Shown: positions 43,711 to 52,099, counted from the stretch's first letter. The stretch is 64,000 nt of DNA from Fidelibacterota bacterium (GCA_018650795.1 JABIFG010000003.1:1-64000); one strand, 5' to 3'. A program made the numbers and translations. The notes: generated by a model not told the origin, from the letters alone.

Positions 43711-45639
43711 CTACTTGAGGTAGACCAATTTAGAATCAGCACGTAGAACCCGCGGTGAGCCTGTCTCCTTGAATTCCACTTTCACCAAATAAATCCCAGC
43801 TTCAAGATATTTTCCGTCTACTTCTCTAGCATTCCAGCTGTACTCAAGCAAACCCCTGACTTGATTGGGAATTTGTACTTCAAGCTTCCTCTTCCCATGT
43901 AAATCAAAGATGCTTAGATTAACATTCCCACTGCCTGGAAGGAGGATCTTGATATTAGTTTCTGGATTAAATGGATTTGGAAAAGATTGTACCAGCAGGT
44001 GAGACTCAGGATTTTGGGTGTCAACTCTGTTTGTAGAATGTGTCTGTTGAATAGAAGCAATGGGGATGGGTGACAAATCCATTTGCTCGTAATATGATTG
44101 GAATTCATCAACTTCTGGCAAATCGTATTCAAATAAATCCTGGGCAAAACGTGGAGCGATGGTCTGGTAGTTCATAATTGCAGTTACTTCGTAGGTAGCA
44201 TCCGGATTCAGCCCACCTACACGATAATGCACTCTATCGACCCCAGTACCCTCTTCAAGGCCATTCCTATTGAAATCGGGGTCTATGGTCGCTAAACCTA
44301 TAATGGCGGTAGAATCTACTGCTACACCATCAGAGAGATAACCCGAGGGCGGAATCCTGTTATCCTTCAAATATCCAGCGATTCTGAGCAGTGTATAGGT
44401 TTTTTCTCCGTTCACATCAGCCGGCATATTTTGGTAAACCTGTACCTGATCCGCATGGTTAATATTCTGGTGGTGAGGTTCATAGCCTGGTTCTAAACCG
44501 ATAATTTCACCTTCTGCATTCCAGGCACCAGAGTGGAAAATATTTTCCCCAGAATGATTCTCAATTTTTAGTTCTATCCAGGCTCTTCTGCTGGGATAAG
44601 CCGTGGGAAATTTATGACCAGAAAGGTTTAGAATAGCTACTTCAATATCTAATGAATCTCCGGTATTATTCCAATCTAGCGCCAGATCGAGTTCCACGGT
44701 TTGATTTTGTAATAGTCTCATTGTTCTGGCAATGCTTGAATCAAACTGAGCCTCGGTAGCACTAACATTTAACTCAGCACCAAAATTCCTCAACATGGTT
44801 AACATAAAAACATTTCCACCCACAAATTCATGGGTATGCAGCGGGTTACGAGCCCCTAGCCATTGTGGACGGTTTGATAAAATGATGTTCTCATTGATGG
44901 CTGGCATGTGACAAGTCTGGCATTCTATACCTGCCTCAGGATAATCGCTATTGAGCCATTCAAGATAGGGCACCTGTTCGGGTGCTTCACCAGCGACTTC
45001 GCCAGCATCATTTACATAGGGTGTGAATAACGTGTGGCAAGTAGCACATAGCTCCGAACTAGAGATATGCGGGCTCATCACAGGGGTGTAATTGGACATG
45101 TTCATCATCGGACCAGTTACTGGATTGCTGAATGGACCATAAATGAGTCGATCATTCTCGATAGTGAAATGACCTGAGAAGCTCTCAGCCTGACCCAGAT
45201 TCTGATCTTTGATTTGATGACAAACTGCACAACTTACTCCATCCATAGCCAGGGGATCTGACAACATTTCCGAAATCGAGTAATCCGATTGTCCATCATA
45301 TTCAGCTTGAGTATTTCCCATAGTGGCGTGACAGCTTGTGCATTTATCCTCTATGACTGATTGCAGGTGAGGATGGGCGGATATTTCCGCCTGTACTTTG
45401 GCTTGCCATAACGGATCTTTAGCTGCATTTGCCATCATTGTGGAGCGCCAAAAAGTTGTTTGGGACACATCATTCCCCTGATTGTCACTTAGTGCTCCAG
45501 TATTGGGCGCGCCCTGAGTGTGGCAGGCAGCACAAGTACCAGAGCCAGAAAATAGCGTGTTCGTCTCCAGCGGAAGTGATTGGGGGATCACAACAGAAAC
45601 AAAGATTGACAGTGTGATGATTCTCTTGAATAAGTTCAT
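43711..45639 (-). CDS. pentaheme c-type cytochrome with type IX sorting domain
   Basis: A 642-residue exported protein with a signal peptide (1-20) and five CxxCH heme sites: CAACH 36-40, CTSCH 100-104, CAVCH 137-141, CATCH 198-202 and CQTCH 240-244. A beta-rich region (about 300-550) follows. The last 75 residues are a type IX secretion C-terminal sorting domain (SFPNPFNPETNIKI, then SIFDLHGKRK and AGIYLVKVE). The protein should therefore cross the outer membrane and be attached to the surface or released, so an extracellular redox role is likely. The partner is unknown. Multiheme families near cytochrome c554 are the closest I can name. Confidence 0.9.
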   Translation of the reverse strand: MNLFKRIITLSIFVSVVIPQSLPLETNTLFSGSGTCAACHTQGAPNTGALSDNQGNDVSQTTFWRSTMMANAAKDPLWQAKVQAEISAHPHLQSVIEDKCTSCHATMGNTQAEYDGQSDYSISEMLSDPLAMDGVSCAVCHQIKDQNLGQAESFSGHFTIENDRLIYGPFSNPVTGPMMNMSNYTPVMSPHISSSELCATCHTLFTPYVNDAGEVAGEAPEQVPYLEWLNSDYPEAGIECQTCHMPAINENIILSNRPQWLGARNPLHTHEFVGGNVFMLTMLRNFGAELNVSATEAQFDSSIARTMRLLQNQTVELDLALDWNNTGDSLDIEVAILNLSGHKFPTAYPSRRAWIELKIENHSGENIFHSGAWNAEGEIIGLEPGYEPHHQNINHADQVQVYQNMPADVNGEKTYTLLRIAGYLKDNRIPPSGYLSDGVAVDSTAIIGLATIDPDFNRNGLEEGTGVDRVHYRVGGLNPDATYEVTAIMNYQTIAPRFAQDLFEYDLPEVDEFQSYYEQMDLSPIPIASIQQTHSTNRVDTQNPESHLLVQSFPNPFNPETNIKILLPGSGNVNLSIFDLHGKRKLEVQIPNQVRGLLEYSWNAREVDGKYLEAGIYLVKVEFKETGSPRVLRADSKLVYLK

Positions 45640-45705
45640 GTATCCTCAGATTGTAATGTTGCAATCATATATAAATTATAACGTCAAATGGCAATACAAA
45701 GCACA

Positions 45706-45728
45706 AGCCCCGGGAAAAACCCAGGGCT
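45706..45728 (-). terminator. hairpin after the Spy-like gene
   Basis: On the minus strand AGCCCTGGG pairs with CCCGGGGCT (one U-G wobble) around TTTTT, about 48 bases past the Spy-like stop, then TTGTGCTTTG follows. It probably ends the sigma-54 envelope operon before the cytochrome gene, although the T-tract is weak. A smaller hairpin (GTCCTC/GAGGAC, 45744-45759) precedes it. Confidence 0.5.
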
Positions 45729-45775
45729 GTGTACAGGGAGGAAGTCCTCATAAGAGGACAACACGATATGGATGG

Positions 45776-46243
45776 TTATCTACCGGGCCTGCCTGAACGG
45801 CTACCACGACGGCCACCCATATTGTCATCACCACGAGATCCTCTGGGACCTCTGCGTCCTTCACGAGGTCCAAATTCATGCTGATCATAGATAAGTTGCT
45901 GATCTGGCGTGAGCAAAGATCTGATCTGATCTCGATGAGCACCCATTAAGGCATCCATGGCTGTTCCATTAGCTTCAATGGCAGCCTCTAGCTCTGCAAT
46001 CCGGCCTGCATCGGGATTTTCACTGTTATTGAGCAGTCTGAGCTCTTGTTCCAGTGAACGAGTAGTTTGCCGAATTTCCTGCATGGCAGGTTGCATACTT
46101 TCACGTAGAGTTGTGATTTGTTGCATTTGTTCTGTGGTTAAATTCAAGCTTTCATCCCAGGTCATCATTCGATCCCCGCGTCTCCCCTGACCTATCAACA
46201 TGGCAACGGTAAGCATGAACAATAAAATTCTTTTGTAGTTCAT
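45776..46243 (-). CDS. Spy/CpxP-like periplasmic protein with Arg/Gly-rich tail
   Basis: A 155-residue exported protein. A signal peptide (1-20) precedes a helical Spy-like body with LTXXQ-type motifs (LNLTTEQMQQITTLRESMQ and LLTPDQQLIYDQHEF, about 35-125). The C-terminal 30 residues are an unusual Arg/Gly-rich tail (GRRGPRGSRGDDNMGGRRG). It is not closely similar to the Spy-like protein at 12168. It ends the cluster of Gly-rich protein, 65-residue protein and beta-barrel, starting 12 bp after the barrel gene. A chaperone-like role for envelope proteins is plausible. Confidence 0.8.
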   Translation of the reverse strand: MNYKRILLFMLTVAMLIGQGRRGDRMMTWDESLNLTTEQMQQITTLRESMQPAMQEIRQTTRSLEQELRLLNNSENPDAGRIAELEAAIEANGTAMDALMGAHRDQIRSLLTPDQQLIYDQHEFGPREGRRGPRGSRGDDNMGGRRGSRSGRPGR

Positions 46244-46255
46244 ATCTGCTCCTTT

Positions 46256-47410
46256 TTAATTATTTAAATTGATACTTATACTATAGCTCATGCTCTCATA
46301 ATCATAGAGCATGTCATTCGATTTGTTCTGGGTCAAACCAGTTGTTAGCACTAATTCAACCTCAGACATCCAATCAAGGTTATTGATTGCCCAGTACTTA
46401 TTCCAGCGAAACTGAAAATGGTTACGCTCATCCTGACGATCATAACCCAGATGCACCAATTCCTCATCTTCAATTACATAATCCATGGCATCAAAATCGA
46501 ATTGATAAACAGGCACATCGATATAGCTTTTTTTCAAATATGAATGTGATACCTGAAAACTGCTCTGGGGACTATGACGATACATTAAACGCATCGCGCT
46601 TGAAGAACCTTCCCAGCGAAACCGATCCGTGAATGGGTTTTCTATTCCATCCTGCAGGACCAGAGAATCAGCATCATCATTCAAAAGGGTTTGATTTTCC
46701 AGCCACAAAGTGAACCCAAATTTACTGCCCAGTGATTGACTTAATCGTAATTCTGTTGTAGTCAGGTAATTGCTGGGAATATCGTTCACAGTTGTAAAAA
46801 GATTGCGACCTTGTCCAGAGATGCTGGTTTGTGGTAAGAAATCCTGTAGGGAGATGGACGATCGTAATTGAAGCGAGCTCTTTGTCTGGAATGACTGATT
46901 ATACGCTGCGAAAACTTCATGAACAGAATTTGAAGCTTCTTCAACTTCCGCAAATCTTTTCGATTCGAAATCATACCCAAAGGTGGTGAGGTGGCCTGCC
47001 TGGAAGTAGTGTTTCCATTTCCCATAAAAACCGAGGCCAGAATTATTGTAATAGCTATAGCTATCCTGATAACGGTTTGCAAATCCGTGAAAGCCATAGA
47101 AAAGCTGATTATCATCAATTTCTAAATACCGAAATTGTAGGCCAAGCTCAATCTGGCTCGATGAATATTCAGCTTGTGGGTAAATCTGTGTATGTGAGAG
47201 ATCTAAATATCCTCTGGCATTGTCGGAAATGATCGAGCTAAGCCCCAGAGTTGAACTTCCATAAGATGCATTTTCGACCAATTTGCTTCCTAACAGATAG
47301 TCTGCCATACCAGTTGTGGTATTTAGTTCAACAAACAAATCCTCAGCCAGTCCAATATTCAAACTAATAGACAATAGACCCAAGAGTTTTATAATTTTAT
47401 TAAGAATCAT
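46256..47410 (-). CDS. predicted outer-membrane beta-barrel protein
   Basis: A 384-residue protein with signal peptide (1-22, ending NIGLAED) followed by regular alternating beta strands with many aromatic girdle residues (for example YYNNSGLGFYGKWKHYFQAG and FGFTLWLENQTLL). It looks like an integral outer-membrane barrel of about 14-16 strands. No family is recognised. Its ATG shares one base with the stop of the 65-residue gene (TAATG), so expression is coupled. It may be the outer-membrane component for the Gly-rich secreted protein of the same cluster, which is inference. Confidence 0.7.
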   Translation of the reverse strand: MILNKIIKLLGLLSISLNIGLAEDLFVELNTTTGMADYLLGSKLVENASYGSSTLGLSSIISDNARGYLDLSHTQIYPQAEYSSSQIELGLQFRYLEIDDNQLFYGFHGFANRYQDSYSYYNNSGLGFYGKWKHYFQAGHLTTFGYDFESKRFAEVEEASNSVHEVFAAYNQSFQTKSSLQLRSSISLQDFLPQTSISGQGRNLFTTVNDIPSNYLTTTELRLSQSLGSKFGFTLWLENQTLLNDDADSLVLQDGIENPFTDRFRWEGSSSAMRLMYRHSPQSSFQVSHSYLKKSYIDVPVYQFDFDAMDYVIEDEELVHLGYDRQDERNHFQFRWNKYWAINNLDWMSEVELVLTTGLTQNKSNDMLYDYESMSYSISINLNN

Positions 47411-47607
47411 TATGAAGAAAGTTTCTGCTGGGAGTTAGAATTATTTGAGTAACGGATATGTGGAAACATCATCTCATCTGCTTGTTGCCATAAATATACT
47501 TCGCTCATAATGCGAGAGTATATTTTTAATTCCTCGGTAATATCATCTGAACGAAAACTGGATTTAAACTTTGCAGCCAGTGCCTCTCTACGTGTTTCTC
47601 TATCCAT
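47410..47607 (-). CDS. small charged cytoplasmic protein (65 residues)
   Basis: A short hydrophilic protein, MDRETRREALAAKFKSSF... with predominantly helical character and no signal or TM. I start at ATG 47607, seven bases after AGGAGA. The ATG six bases earlier would abut the ribosome site. No family is known to me. Its stop overlaps the beta-barrel start (TAATG), and it follows the Gly-rich gene beyond a hairpin, so it belongs to the envelope cluster. It might be a regulator or chaperone. Nothing in the sequence decides this. Confidence 0.6.
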   Translation of the reverse strand: MDRETRREALAAKFKSSFRSDDITEELKIYSRIMSEVYLWQQADEMMFPHIRYSNNSNSQQKLSS

Positions 47608-47628
47608 TTTCATTCTCCTGATAAGATA

Positions 47629-47657
47629 ACCTGGGGAGGAATATTTCCTCCCCAGGT
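47629..47657 (-). terminator. strong 13-bp hairpin between Gly-rich and small-protein genes
   Basis: ACCTGGGGAGGAA (47629-47641) pairs perfectly with TTCCTCCCCAGGT (47645-47657) around TAT. It is followed on the minus strand by TATCTTATC, a weak T-tract. It may attenuate transcription after the Gly-rich gene, giving it higher mRNA levels than the genes beyond. Confidence 0.65.
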
Positions 47658-47668
47658 GAATCTAATAT

Positions 47669-48079
47669 TTAGCGTGTAACTCTTGAACTGAAACGTGTCT
47701 TGGGCATTACTGGATCTACGATACAGTCACCATCGCCAGGACCTACGCCGGTTCCATTACCAGGGCCATTGCCACCGGAGGATCCGCGTCCATTACCAGT
47801 TCCGTCAGCAGGACCATTTCCGCTTCCGTTACCTTCGCCACCGCCATATCCAGCACCACTACCATCTTGTGGCTGAACATAGTCTTCATCCATTGAATTT
47901 GGGATGCCATCTCCATCAGCATCAGGAGCTAAATCGTTAAATCCATCTCCATTCTCATCAATGAATTCGCCAGGACCATTGCCCCACTGGCCACCGGCCT
48001 GTGCGTATACTGGATTTGCAGTTGAGATCAGGCTAATTGCCGCCAACATCACCATTGCTGTTAAAATTTGCTTTTTCAT
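47669..48079 (-). CDS. secreted Gly/Asn-rich protein with calcium-type repeat
   Basis: A 136-residue exported protein with signal peptide (1-26, ending VYAQA). It has an Asp-rich segment DENGDGFNDLAPDADGDGIPN (about 40-60), which is the thrombospondin type-3/EF-hand-like calcium-loop pattern, followed by a low-complexity Gly/Asn/Ser run (72-118). The tail is short, with one Cys (GDCIVDPVMPK). Structure outside the calcium repeat is probably disordered. It is the first gene of a cluster with a beta-barrel and a Spy-like protein, and has the best sigma-54 promoter in the window just upstream. An extracellular, calcium-stabilised role is inferred. Confidence 0.8.
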   Translation of the reverse strand: MKKQILTAMVMLAAISLISTANPVYAQAGGQWGNGPGEFIDENGDGFNDLAPDADGDGIPNSMDEDYVQPQDGSGAGYGGGEGNGSGNGPADGTGNGRGSSGGNGPGNGTGVGPGDGDCIVDPVMPKTRFSSRVTR

Positions 48080-48142
48080 CTTTTCTCTCCTTTTACTTGT
48101 TCTCTATTTGTCTTGTTATTTCAATAAATCTGCTTCTTATAG

Positions 48143-48159
48143 TCCAACCTCTGTGCCAA
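48143..48159 (-). promoter_or_regulatory. sigma-54 (RpoN) promoter of the envelope cluster
   Basis: The minus strand reads TTGGCACAGAGGTTGGA. Compared with the RpoN consensus YTGGCACGRNNNTTGCW it keeps TTGGCAC, the GG at -24, TTG and the 10-bp GG-to-GC spacing. It departs only in the A after CAC and in G for C at -12. Predicted start site is near 48132, leaving a 53-base leader with AAAGGAGAG before ATG 48079. A sigma-54-dependent activator is encoded next door. Confidence 0.65.
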
Positions 48160-48246
48160 TGAAGCTGGCATGGCATAATTCCTTGCCTTACATATTGTTA
48201 TATATGGATTTATAGATTTTACTTAGATAGGATTATACGAATACTA

Positions 48247-48285
48247 TCTCGACATATCACGTCGATTTCGACGTATTTGTCGAGA
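48247..48285. promoter_or_regulatory. nested palindrome, candidate enhancer site
   Basis: TCTCGACA (48247-48254) and TGTCGAGA (48278-48285) are perfect inverted arms enclosing a second perfect dyad ACGTCGA-TT-TCGACGT (48259-48274). The centre is about 134 bp upstream of the predicted start site of the sigma-54 promoter, the usual distance for NtrC-type activator binding. The two TCGAC-containing half-site pairs fit two dimers. Predicted from symmetry only. Confidence 0.55.
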
Positions 48286-48322
48286 ATTAACCTGTTGATT
48301 TACGCATCAAGGTGCTTGAATT

Positions 48323-48445
48323 GTCCCGGATGGAGTTGAAGGGTTCAGCTATTTTGTGGTGAGCTCAGTTGGGATTCGAATCCCAACCTGGATAATTTCC
48401 TCATTTTCCATAATCGTCCTATCTCTCAACTGCGCTCGAGATGAC
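48323..48445. repeat. degraded REP-like element with internal 20-bp palindrome
   Basis: The left arm GTCCCGGATGGAGTTGAAGGG (48323-48343) and right arm CTCTCAACTGCGCTCGAGATGAC (48423-48445) are diverged relatives of the arms at 21893-21971. Between them lies GTTGGGATTCGAATCCCAAC (48368-48387), a perfect palindrome. It lies downstream of the response-regulator gene, where it could also act as its terminator. Confidence 0.5.
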
Positions 48446-48476
48446 AAAGGGTGATGCTATTGGGGAAGATGAATTA

Positions 48477-49808
48477 TTATTTTAGGTGGTATTTCTGAAG
48501 CTTGTAGCGGAGTACGCGTTCACTGATACCCAGACGTCTGGCACATTCGCTCTGATTTCCACCTGCTGCTTCAAGCGTGGTTTTTATCAGATCAACTTCG
48601 AGACCGCCCACAGAATCTTTTAATTTTCCCGAAACAGCCTTTTCGCCAGGTTTACTTTGCAGATTAAGTCCCTGAGCTTGAATCTCGACTTCCTGACAAA
48701 GCAGAACAGCTCGCTCGAGTAGGTTACCTAATTCACGGACATTACCTGGGAAGTGATATGCTTCAAGAGCCACGAGAGCTTTGTTGGAGAGGGACAATTC
48801 AGCTCTACCCTCTCGGTTGGAAAATTTTTCGAGAAAATATTTTGATAATACCGCTATATCATCAGGCCTGCTTCTTAGAGGTGGAATCTCCAGATTGATC
48901 ACATTTAATCGATAGTAGAGATCTTCCCGAAATTCTCCGATCTCAATGGCATGCAGTAAATTTACGTTGGTAGCCGCGATCACTCTCACATCTGACTTGA
49001 GGACTTTATTCTCCCCAATCCTTTGAAACTCTCCGCTCTGTAGAAATCTCAACAGCTTGGTCTGCATCTCCAGCGGTAGATCACCGATCTCGTCTAGAAA
49101 AAGGGTTCCTTCGTGGGCTTCCTCAAAGCGACCAGTCCTTGTAGCGGTGGCACCGGTAAAGGCACCTTTCTCATGGCCAAATAGCTCACTCTCGATAAGA
49201 TGACTTGGTAAGGCTGCACAATTCACAGCCACCATGGGGTGTTCACTCCGGGGTGAATGCTGATGTATGTAATCTGCCAGGACTTCTTTACCCACACCAG
49301 TTTCACCGGTGATCAGCACCGTTACCTGGCTACCAGCTACACGCTTTGCCTGTTGTAGCAACCCTAACATCACTGGATCTTTTGCAAGGAAACCAATCTC
49401 CTCTGAATCCTGGTCTATAGAGCTGTTATTCAGCTTCTGTGTGGTCTGGATATGATCCACAATACCCTTGAGCAGCGTTTCCAACTGGTCAAGATCGACG
49501 GGTTTGGTCAAGAAATCCCAGGCTCCAGATTTCATGGCATCAACGGCAATATCCACCGTCCCGAAAGCGGTAATTAAAACAAGAATTACATTGGGGTGGC
49601 GTGATTTTACTTCCTTTAAAAGATCAGCACCAGTCATATAAGGCATCTTGTAATCTGATAAGACTATATCAACGGGATGCTTATGCATATGTGCGAGGGC
49701 AGTCTGAGCAGAATCAGCAGTGCTTACCTCGTATCCAATCTTCTTGAGAAAGCCTGCTAGAGAATCCCGTTGGAGCTTTTCATCATCAACAATTAGTAGT
49801 CTGGTCAT
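48477..49808 (-). CDS. sigma-54-dependent response regulator (NtrC/AtoC type)
   Basis: A 443-residue activator with an N-terminal receiver domain (phosphoacceptor D52 in [13 protein letters not shown]8-D9 and K102 complete the site). A central AAA+ domain has Walker A GETGVGKE at 168-175 and the sigma-54 contact motif GAFTGA at 215-220. A C-terminal Fis-type helix-turn-helix follows ([20 protein letters not shown]). It activates RpoN promoters when phosphorylated. The stop-start overlap (ATGA) with the upstream histidine kinase gene marks its cognate sensor. The adjacent sigma-54 promoter and palindrome upstream of 48079 are its most obvious target. Confidence 0.95.
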   Translation of the reverse strand: MTRLLIVDDEKLQRDSLAGFLKKIGYEVSTADSAQTALAHMHKHPVDIVLSDYKMPYMTGADLLKEVKSRHPNVILVLITAFGTVDIAVDAMKSGAWDFLTKPVDLDQLETLLKGIVDHIQTTQKLNNSSIDQDSEEIGFLAKDPVMLGLLQQAKRVAGSQVTVLITGETGVGKEVLADYIHQHSPRSEHPMVAVNCAALPSHLIESELFGHEKGAFTGATATRTGRFEEAHEGTLFLDEIGDLPLEMQTKLLRFLQSGEFQRIGENKVLKSDVRVIAATNVNLLHAIEIGEFREDLYYRLNVINLEIPPLRSRPDDIAVLSKYFLEKFSNREGRAELSLSNKALVALEAYHFPGNVRELGNLLERAVLLCQEVEIQAQGLNLQSKPGEKAVSGKLKDSVGGLEVDLIKTTLEAAGGNQSECARRLGISERVLRYKLQKYHLK

Positions 49809-51517
49809 TGTTTCACCGCTATTTCTATTTCAAATATGCTTCCTTCACCAGGTTGACTGGACACTTCAATTGTGCCCTGGTGATCCGCAATAATTTTATG
49901 TGTCAGCGCCAACCCCACTCCAGTGCCCATATCCTTAGTTGTATAATACAAATCAAATACACGACTGAGTTGATCCTCAGGAATACCTGCTCCGGTATCC
50001 TTGACCTTAATTTTAATCAACTTTCCGTATTTCTTTCCTTCTAAATCAACTGCGTCTCCTGCTTCACAAGCATCCAGGGCGTTTCTCACCAAATTTGATA
50101 TGGCTTGCCTCAGATATTCTCCATCAGCTTCAAATTCCAGGGTTTTGGCATCGATAGTCAGAGATATCTTTTTCTCCAATGCTTCTGATTTATATAAATC
50201 CTGAATGCTACCCAAAAAACTTTTCATATCGAGGCTGGAAAATTTCAGGGGTGTAGGTCTGGTATATTCTAGAAAATCCTGGAGGGAAGTGTTAATTCTA
50301 GAAATCTCAGAGACCATGGTGCCCGTTAGCGATTCATATTCCTGTTGATCTTCACCAGTCGAGAATTCACGTTTCAGTCTCTGGGCTACAATACCAATGG
50401 CATTGAGTGGGTTGCGAATTTCGTGAGCAACGCCTGCAGCAAGTTCACCGACCGCTGCCTGTTTTTCTCTGAGACGATTCAATTTCTCCAAACGATAGAC
50501 TTCTGCTTCAATGCGTATCTTTTCTTCCTCAAGCAAGGCTGCATTCTGTCGGACAAGTAGAAATATGAGTAATACAAAGGCAAGCAAGGTAAGGAGTGTG
50601 GTGCGAATGAGGATTTGATAAAGGATTTGACCTTTTAGGCTAAGTAGGGTATCAGCTTTAAATCCAATACGGACTTCACCCAGGCTTGAGCTAAAAAATA
50701 CGGGCCGAACCACTTCCAGCAGACTGCTATCCCCTTTGGAAACCTTAAAGAGAATATCAGCTAGGGGCTCACGATTCCAGGAATCATCAACCACTTCACC
50801 AGATTTTGATACATAATATGGGTCATGGTCATCCAGAGCCAGCTTCAGATACTGCAATCCTTTGACATACAAGAGGTCTTCCAGAGCGGACTCCATGGCG
50901 GTGAGATATTTGAAATCTTGCTCTGCATCCAGAGACAATCGGCAAACAAGAGCACCACCACGATCTCTGGGGATGGCTACCATAAATTGATCATCAAGAT
51001 TGTCATCCTGAGCAAGGGTGTAATTACTTTGGTCAACTCCCAAAATGATCAGGTCTGTTTTTCTTGATAAAATTGGTTGAAGTTGATTCTTGATCAAAGT
51101 CTTGTCTTGATCCACTTCACTCTGGATGTGCTTTCCTGCAGTCTTGCGGGTGCCATCCATATCCCCAGCACTATCATAGGTAGTGATATCCATGATGGTT
51201 TCATCATTCACCCATTTATCCAGATCACTGCGAGATAGTTTCTGTTGTGCATCTATTTGATTCAAGATACTGAGCATATCAATGGCTCTATCGATATAGG
51301 ATTGTTTCAACTCTTCTGTGAGATAGGCCTGACCACTGCCACTCTGCGCAATCACAGCGGCGGTCATGGCAGCCTGGTCCTGGATGAGCTGCAGAACGTC
51401 ACGATATCTGGATTTGTATTCGAGGTAGCTCGATAAAATCAGAAGGGCCAGAACAACAAGATACAGACCGACATACCATGGGTTCAGTTTTAAGATATTT
51501 TTAACAGCTCTCAGCAA
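49805..51517 (-). CDS. membrane histidine kinase, cognate sensor
   Basis: A 570-residue sensor kinase. TM1 is at about 15-32, a 265-residue periplasmic sensor region follows, and TM2 is at about 298-322. A coiled-coil (330-355) leads into the HisKA domain with H365 (GVAHEIRNPLNA) and an HATPase domain (NLVRNALDACEAG, then GTGVGLALTHKII). The HAMP domain seems absent or very short. The periplasmic part has no family I recognise and might detect an envelope or small-molecule signal. It overlaps the response regulator by four bases and is separated from the upstream atp operon by a terminator hairpin. Confidence 0.93.
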   Translation of the reverse strand: MLRAVKNILKLNPWYVGLYLVVLALLILSSYLEYKSRYRDVLQLIQDQAAMTAAVIAQSGSGQAYLTEELKQSYIDRAIDMLSILNQIDAQQKLSRSDLDKWVNDETIMDITTYDSAGDMDGTRKTAGKHIQSEVDQDKTLIKNQLQPILSRKTDLIILGVDQSNYTLAQDDNLDDQFMVAIPRDRGGALVCRLSLDAEQDFKYLTAMESALEDLLYVKGLQYLKLALDDHDPYYVSKSGEVVDDSWNREPLADILFKVSKGDSSLLEVVRPVFFSSSLGEVRIGFKADTLLSLKGQILYQILIRTTLLTLLAFVLLIFLLVRQNAALLEEEKIRIEAEVYRLEKLNRLREKQAAVGELAAGVAHEIRNPLNAIGIVAQRLKREFSTGEDQQEYESLTGTMVSEISRINTSLQDFLEYTRPTPLKFSSLDMKSFLGSIQDLYKSEALEKKISLTIDAKTLEFEADGEYLRQAISNLVRNALDACEAGDAVDLEGKKYGKLIKIKVKDTGAGIPEDQLSRVFDLYYTTKDMGTGVGLALTHKIIADHQGTIEVSSQPGEGSIFEIEIAVKQ

Positions 51518-51627
51518 GAAATCACCCCGTTTATTTGATTCAACTGGAATGAAAAATAAATGGAGTTGGATAAAGACCTAAATAAATCTGATAGGTTGAA
51601 TCTCGCTTTCAGTCGTGATGAAACGAA

Positions 51628-51670
51628 AAATGCCCCGGATCCTTTGATTAACTCAGGGGCCGAGGCATTT
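51628..51670 (-). terminator. terminator of the atp operon
   Basis: On the minus strand AAATGCCTCGG (51670-51660) pairs with CCGGGGCATTT (51638-51628, one wobble) and is followed by TTCGTTTCATC. It lies 22 bp after atpC and separates the ATP synthase operon from the histidine kinase gene. Confidence 0.8.
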
Positions 51671-51691
51671 AATTGTTGACACAAGACAGGT

Positions 51692-52099
51692 TTATTTTTT
51701 TTCGGCAACCTTGAGTCGATTCATGGAACGTTCAAGAGCTCTCAGTGCTCTTAGTTCATCCTCCATCTCATCCTGTTTCTGGTTAAGATGTGCTTTAGCA
51801 CGATCAAATGCTTCCTGGGCACGATTCAGATCGATATCACCCTGTGGTTCAGCAGATTCCACCAAAAGTTGGACACCATTCCTGGTGATTTCTGCAAATC
51901 CTTTTGTGGAGGCATACGATTTCTCTACAGAGCCTTTGACTACTTTGATCTCACCAATAGCCAGAGCCATAATTGACTCAGTATGCCCGGCAAGAACACC
52001 GAAGGCACCATCCACACCCGGAGCGCGGAGGTAATCTACCTCACCCTCATCATACACTTTAGTGGGTGTAATGATTTCTAGATGAAATTGTGCTGCCAT
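51692..52099 (-). CDS. atpC: F-type ATP synthase epsilon subunit
   Basis: A 135-residue central-stalk subunit that regulates ATP hydrolysis by F1. The N-terminal beta-sandwich (1-85: FHLEIITPTKVYDEGEVDYL and GAFGVLAGH) is followed by the C-terminal helical hairpin (about 90-132, rich in Glu, Ala, Arg). Length is normal. It lies 6 bp after atpD as the last gene of the operon, followed by a terminator hairpin. Confidence 0.96.
   Translation of the reverse strand: MAAQFHLEIITPTKVYDEGEVDYLRAPGVDGAFGVLAGHTESIMALAIGEIKVVKGSVEKSYASTKGFAEITRNGVQLLVESAEPQGDIDLNRAQEAFDRAKAHLNQKQDEMEDELRALRALERSMNRLKVAEKK

Larger units (their letters stand above)
48080..48476. other. 397-bp regulatory intergenic region
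   Basis: No ORF of note. It holds, from low to high coordinates: a Shine-Dalgarno (AAAGGAGAG) for the Gly-rich gene, a sigma-54-type promoter (48143-48159), a nested palindrome (48247-48285), and a REP-like element with an internal 20-bp palindrome (48323-48445). The response-regulator gene ends at its far side. Confidence 0.7.

Noticed and set aside
48368..48387. T-arm-like sequence (GGGATTCGAATCCC) suggesting a tRNA
   Set aside because: No acceptor, D or anticodon arms in the surrounding 80 bases; it is a symmetric palindrome inside a repeat element.
51511..51708. 65-codon minus-strand frame between atpC and the kinase gene
   Set aside because: It spans the atp terminator hairpin and overlaps both genes; composition is not protein-like.
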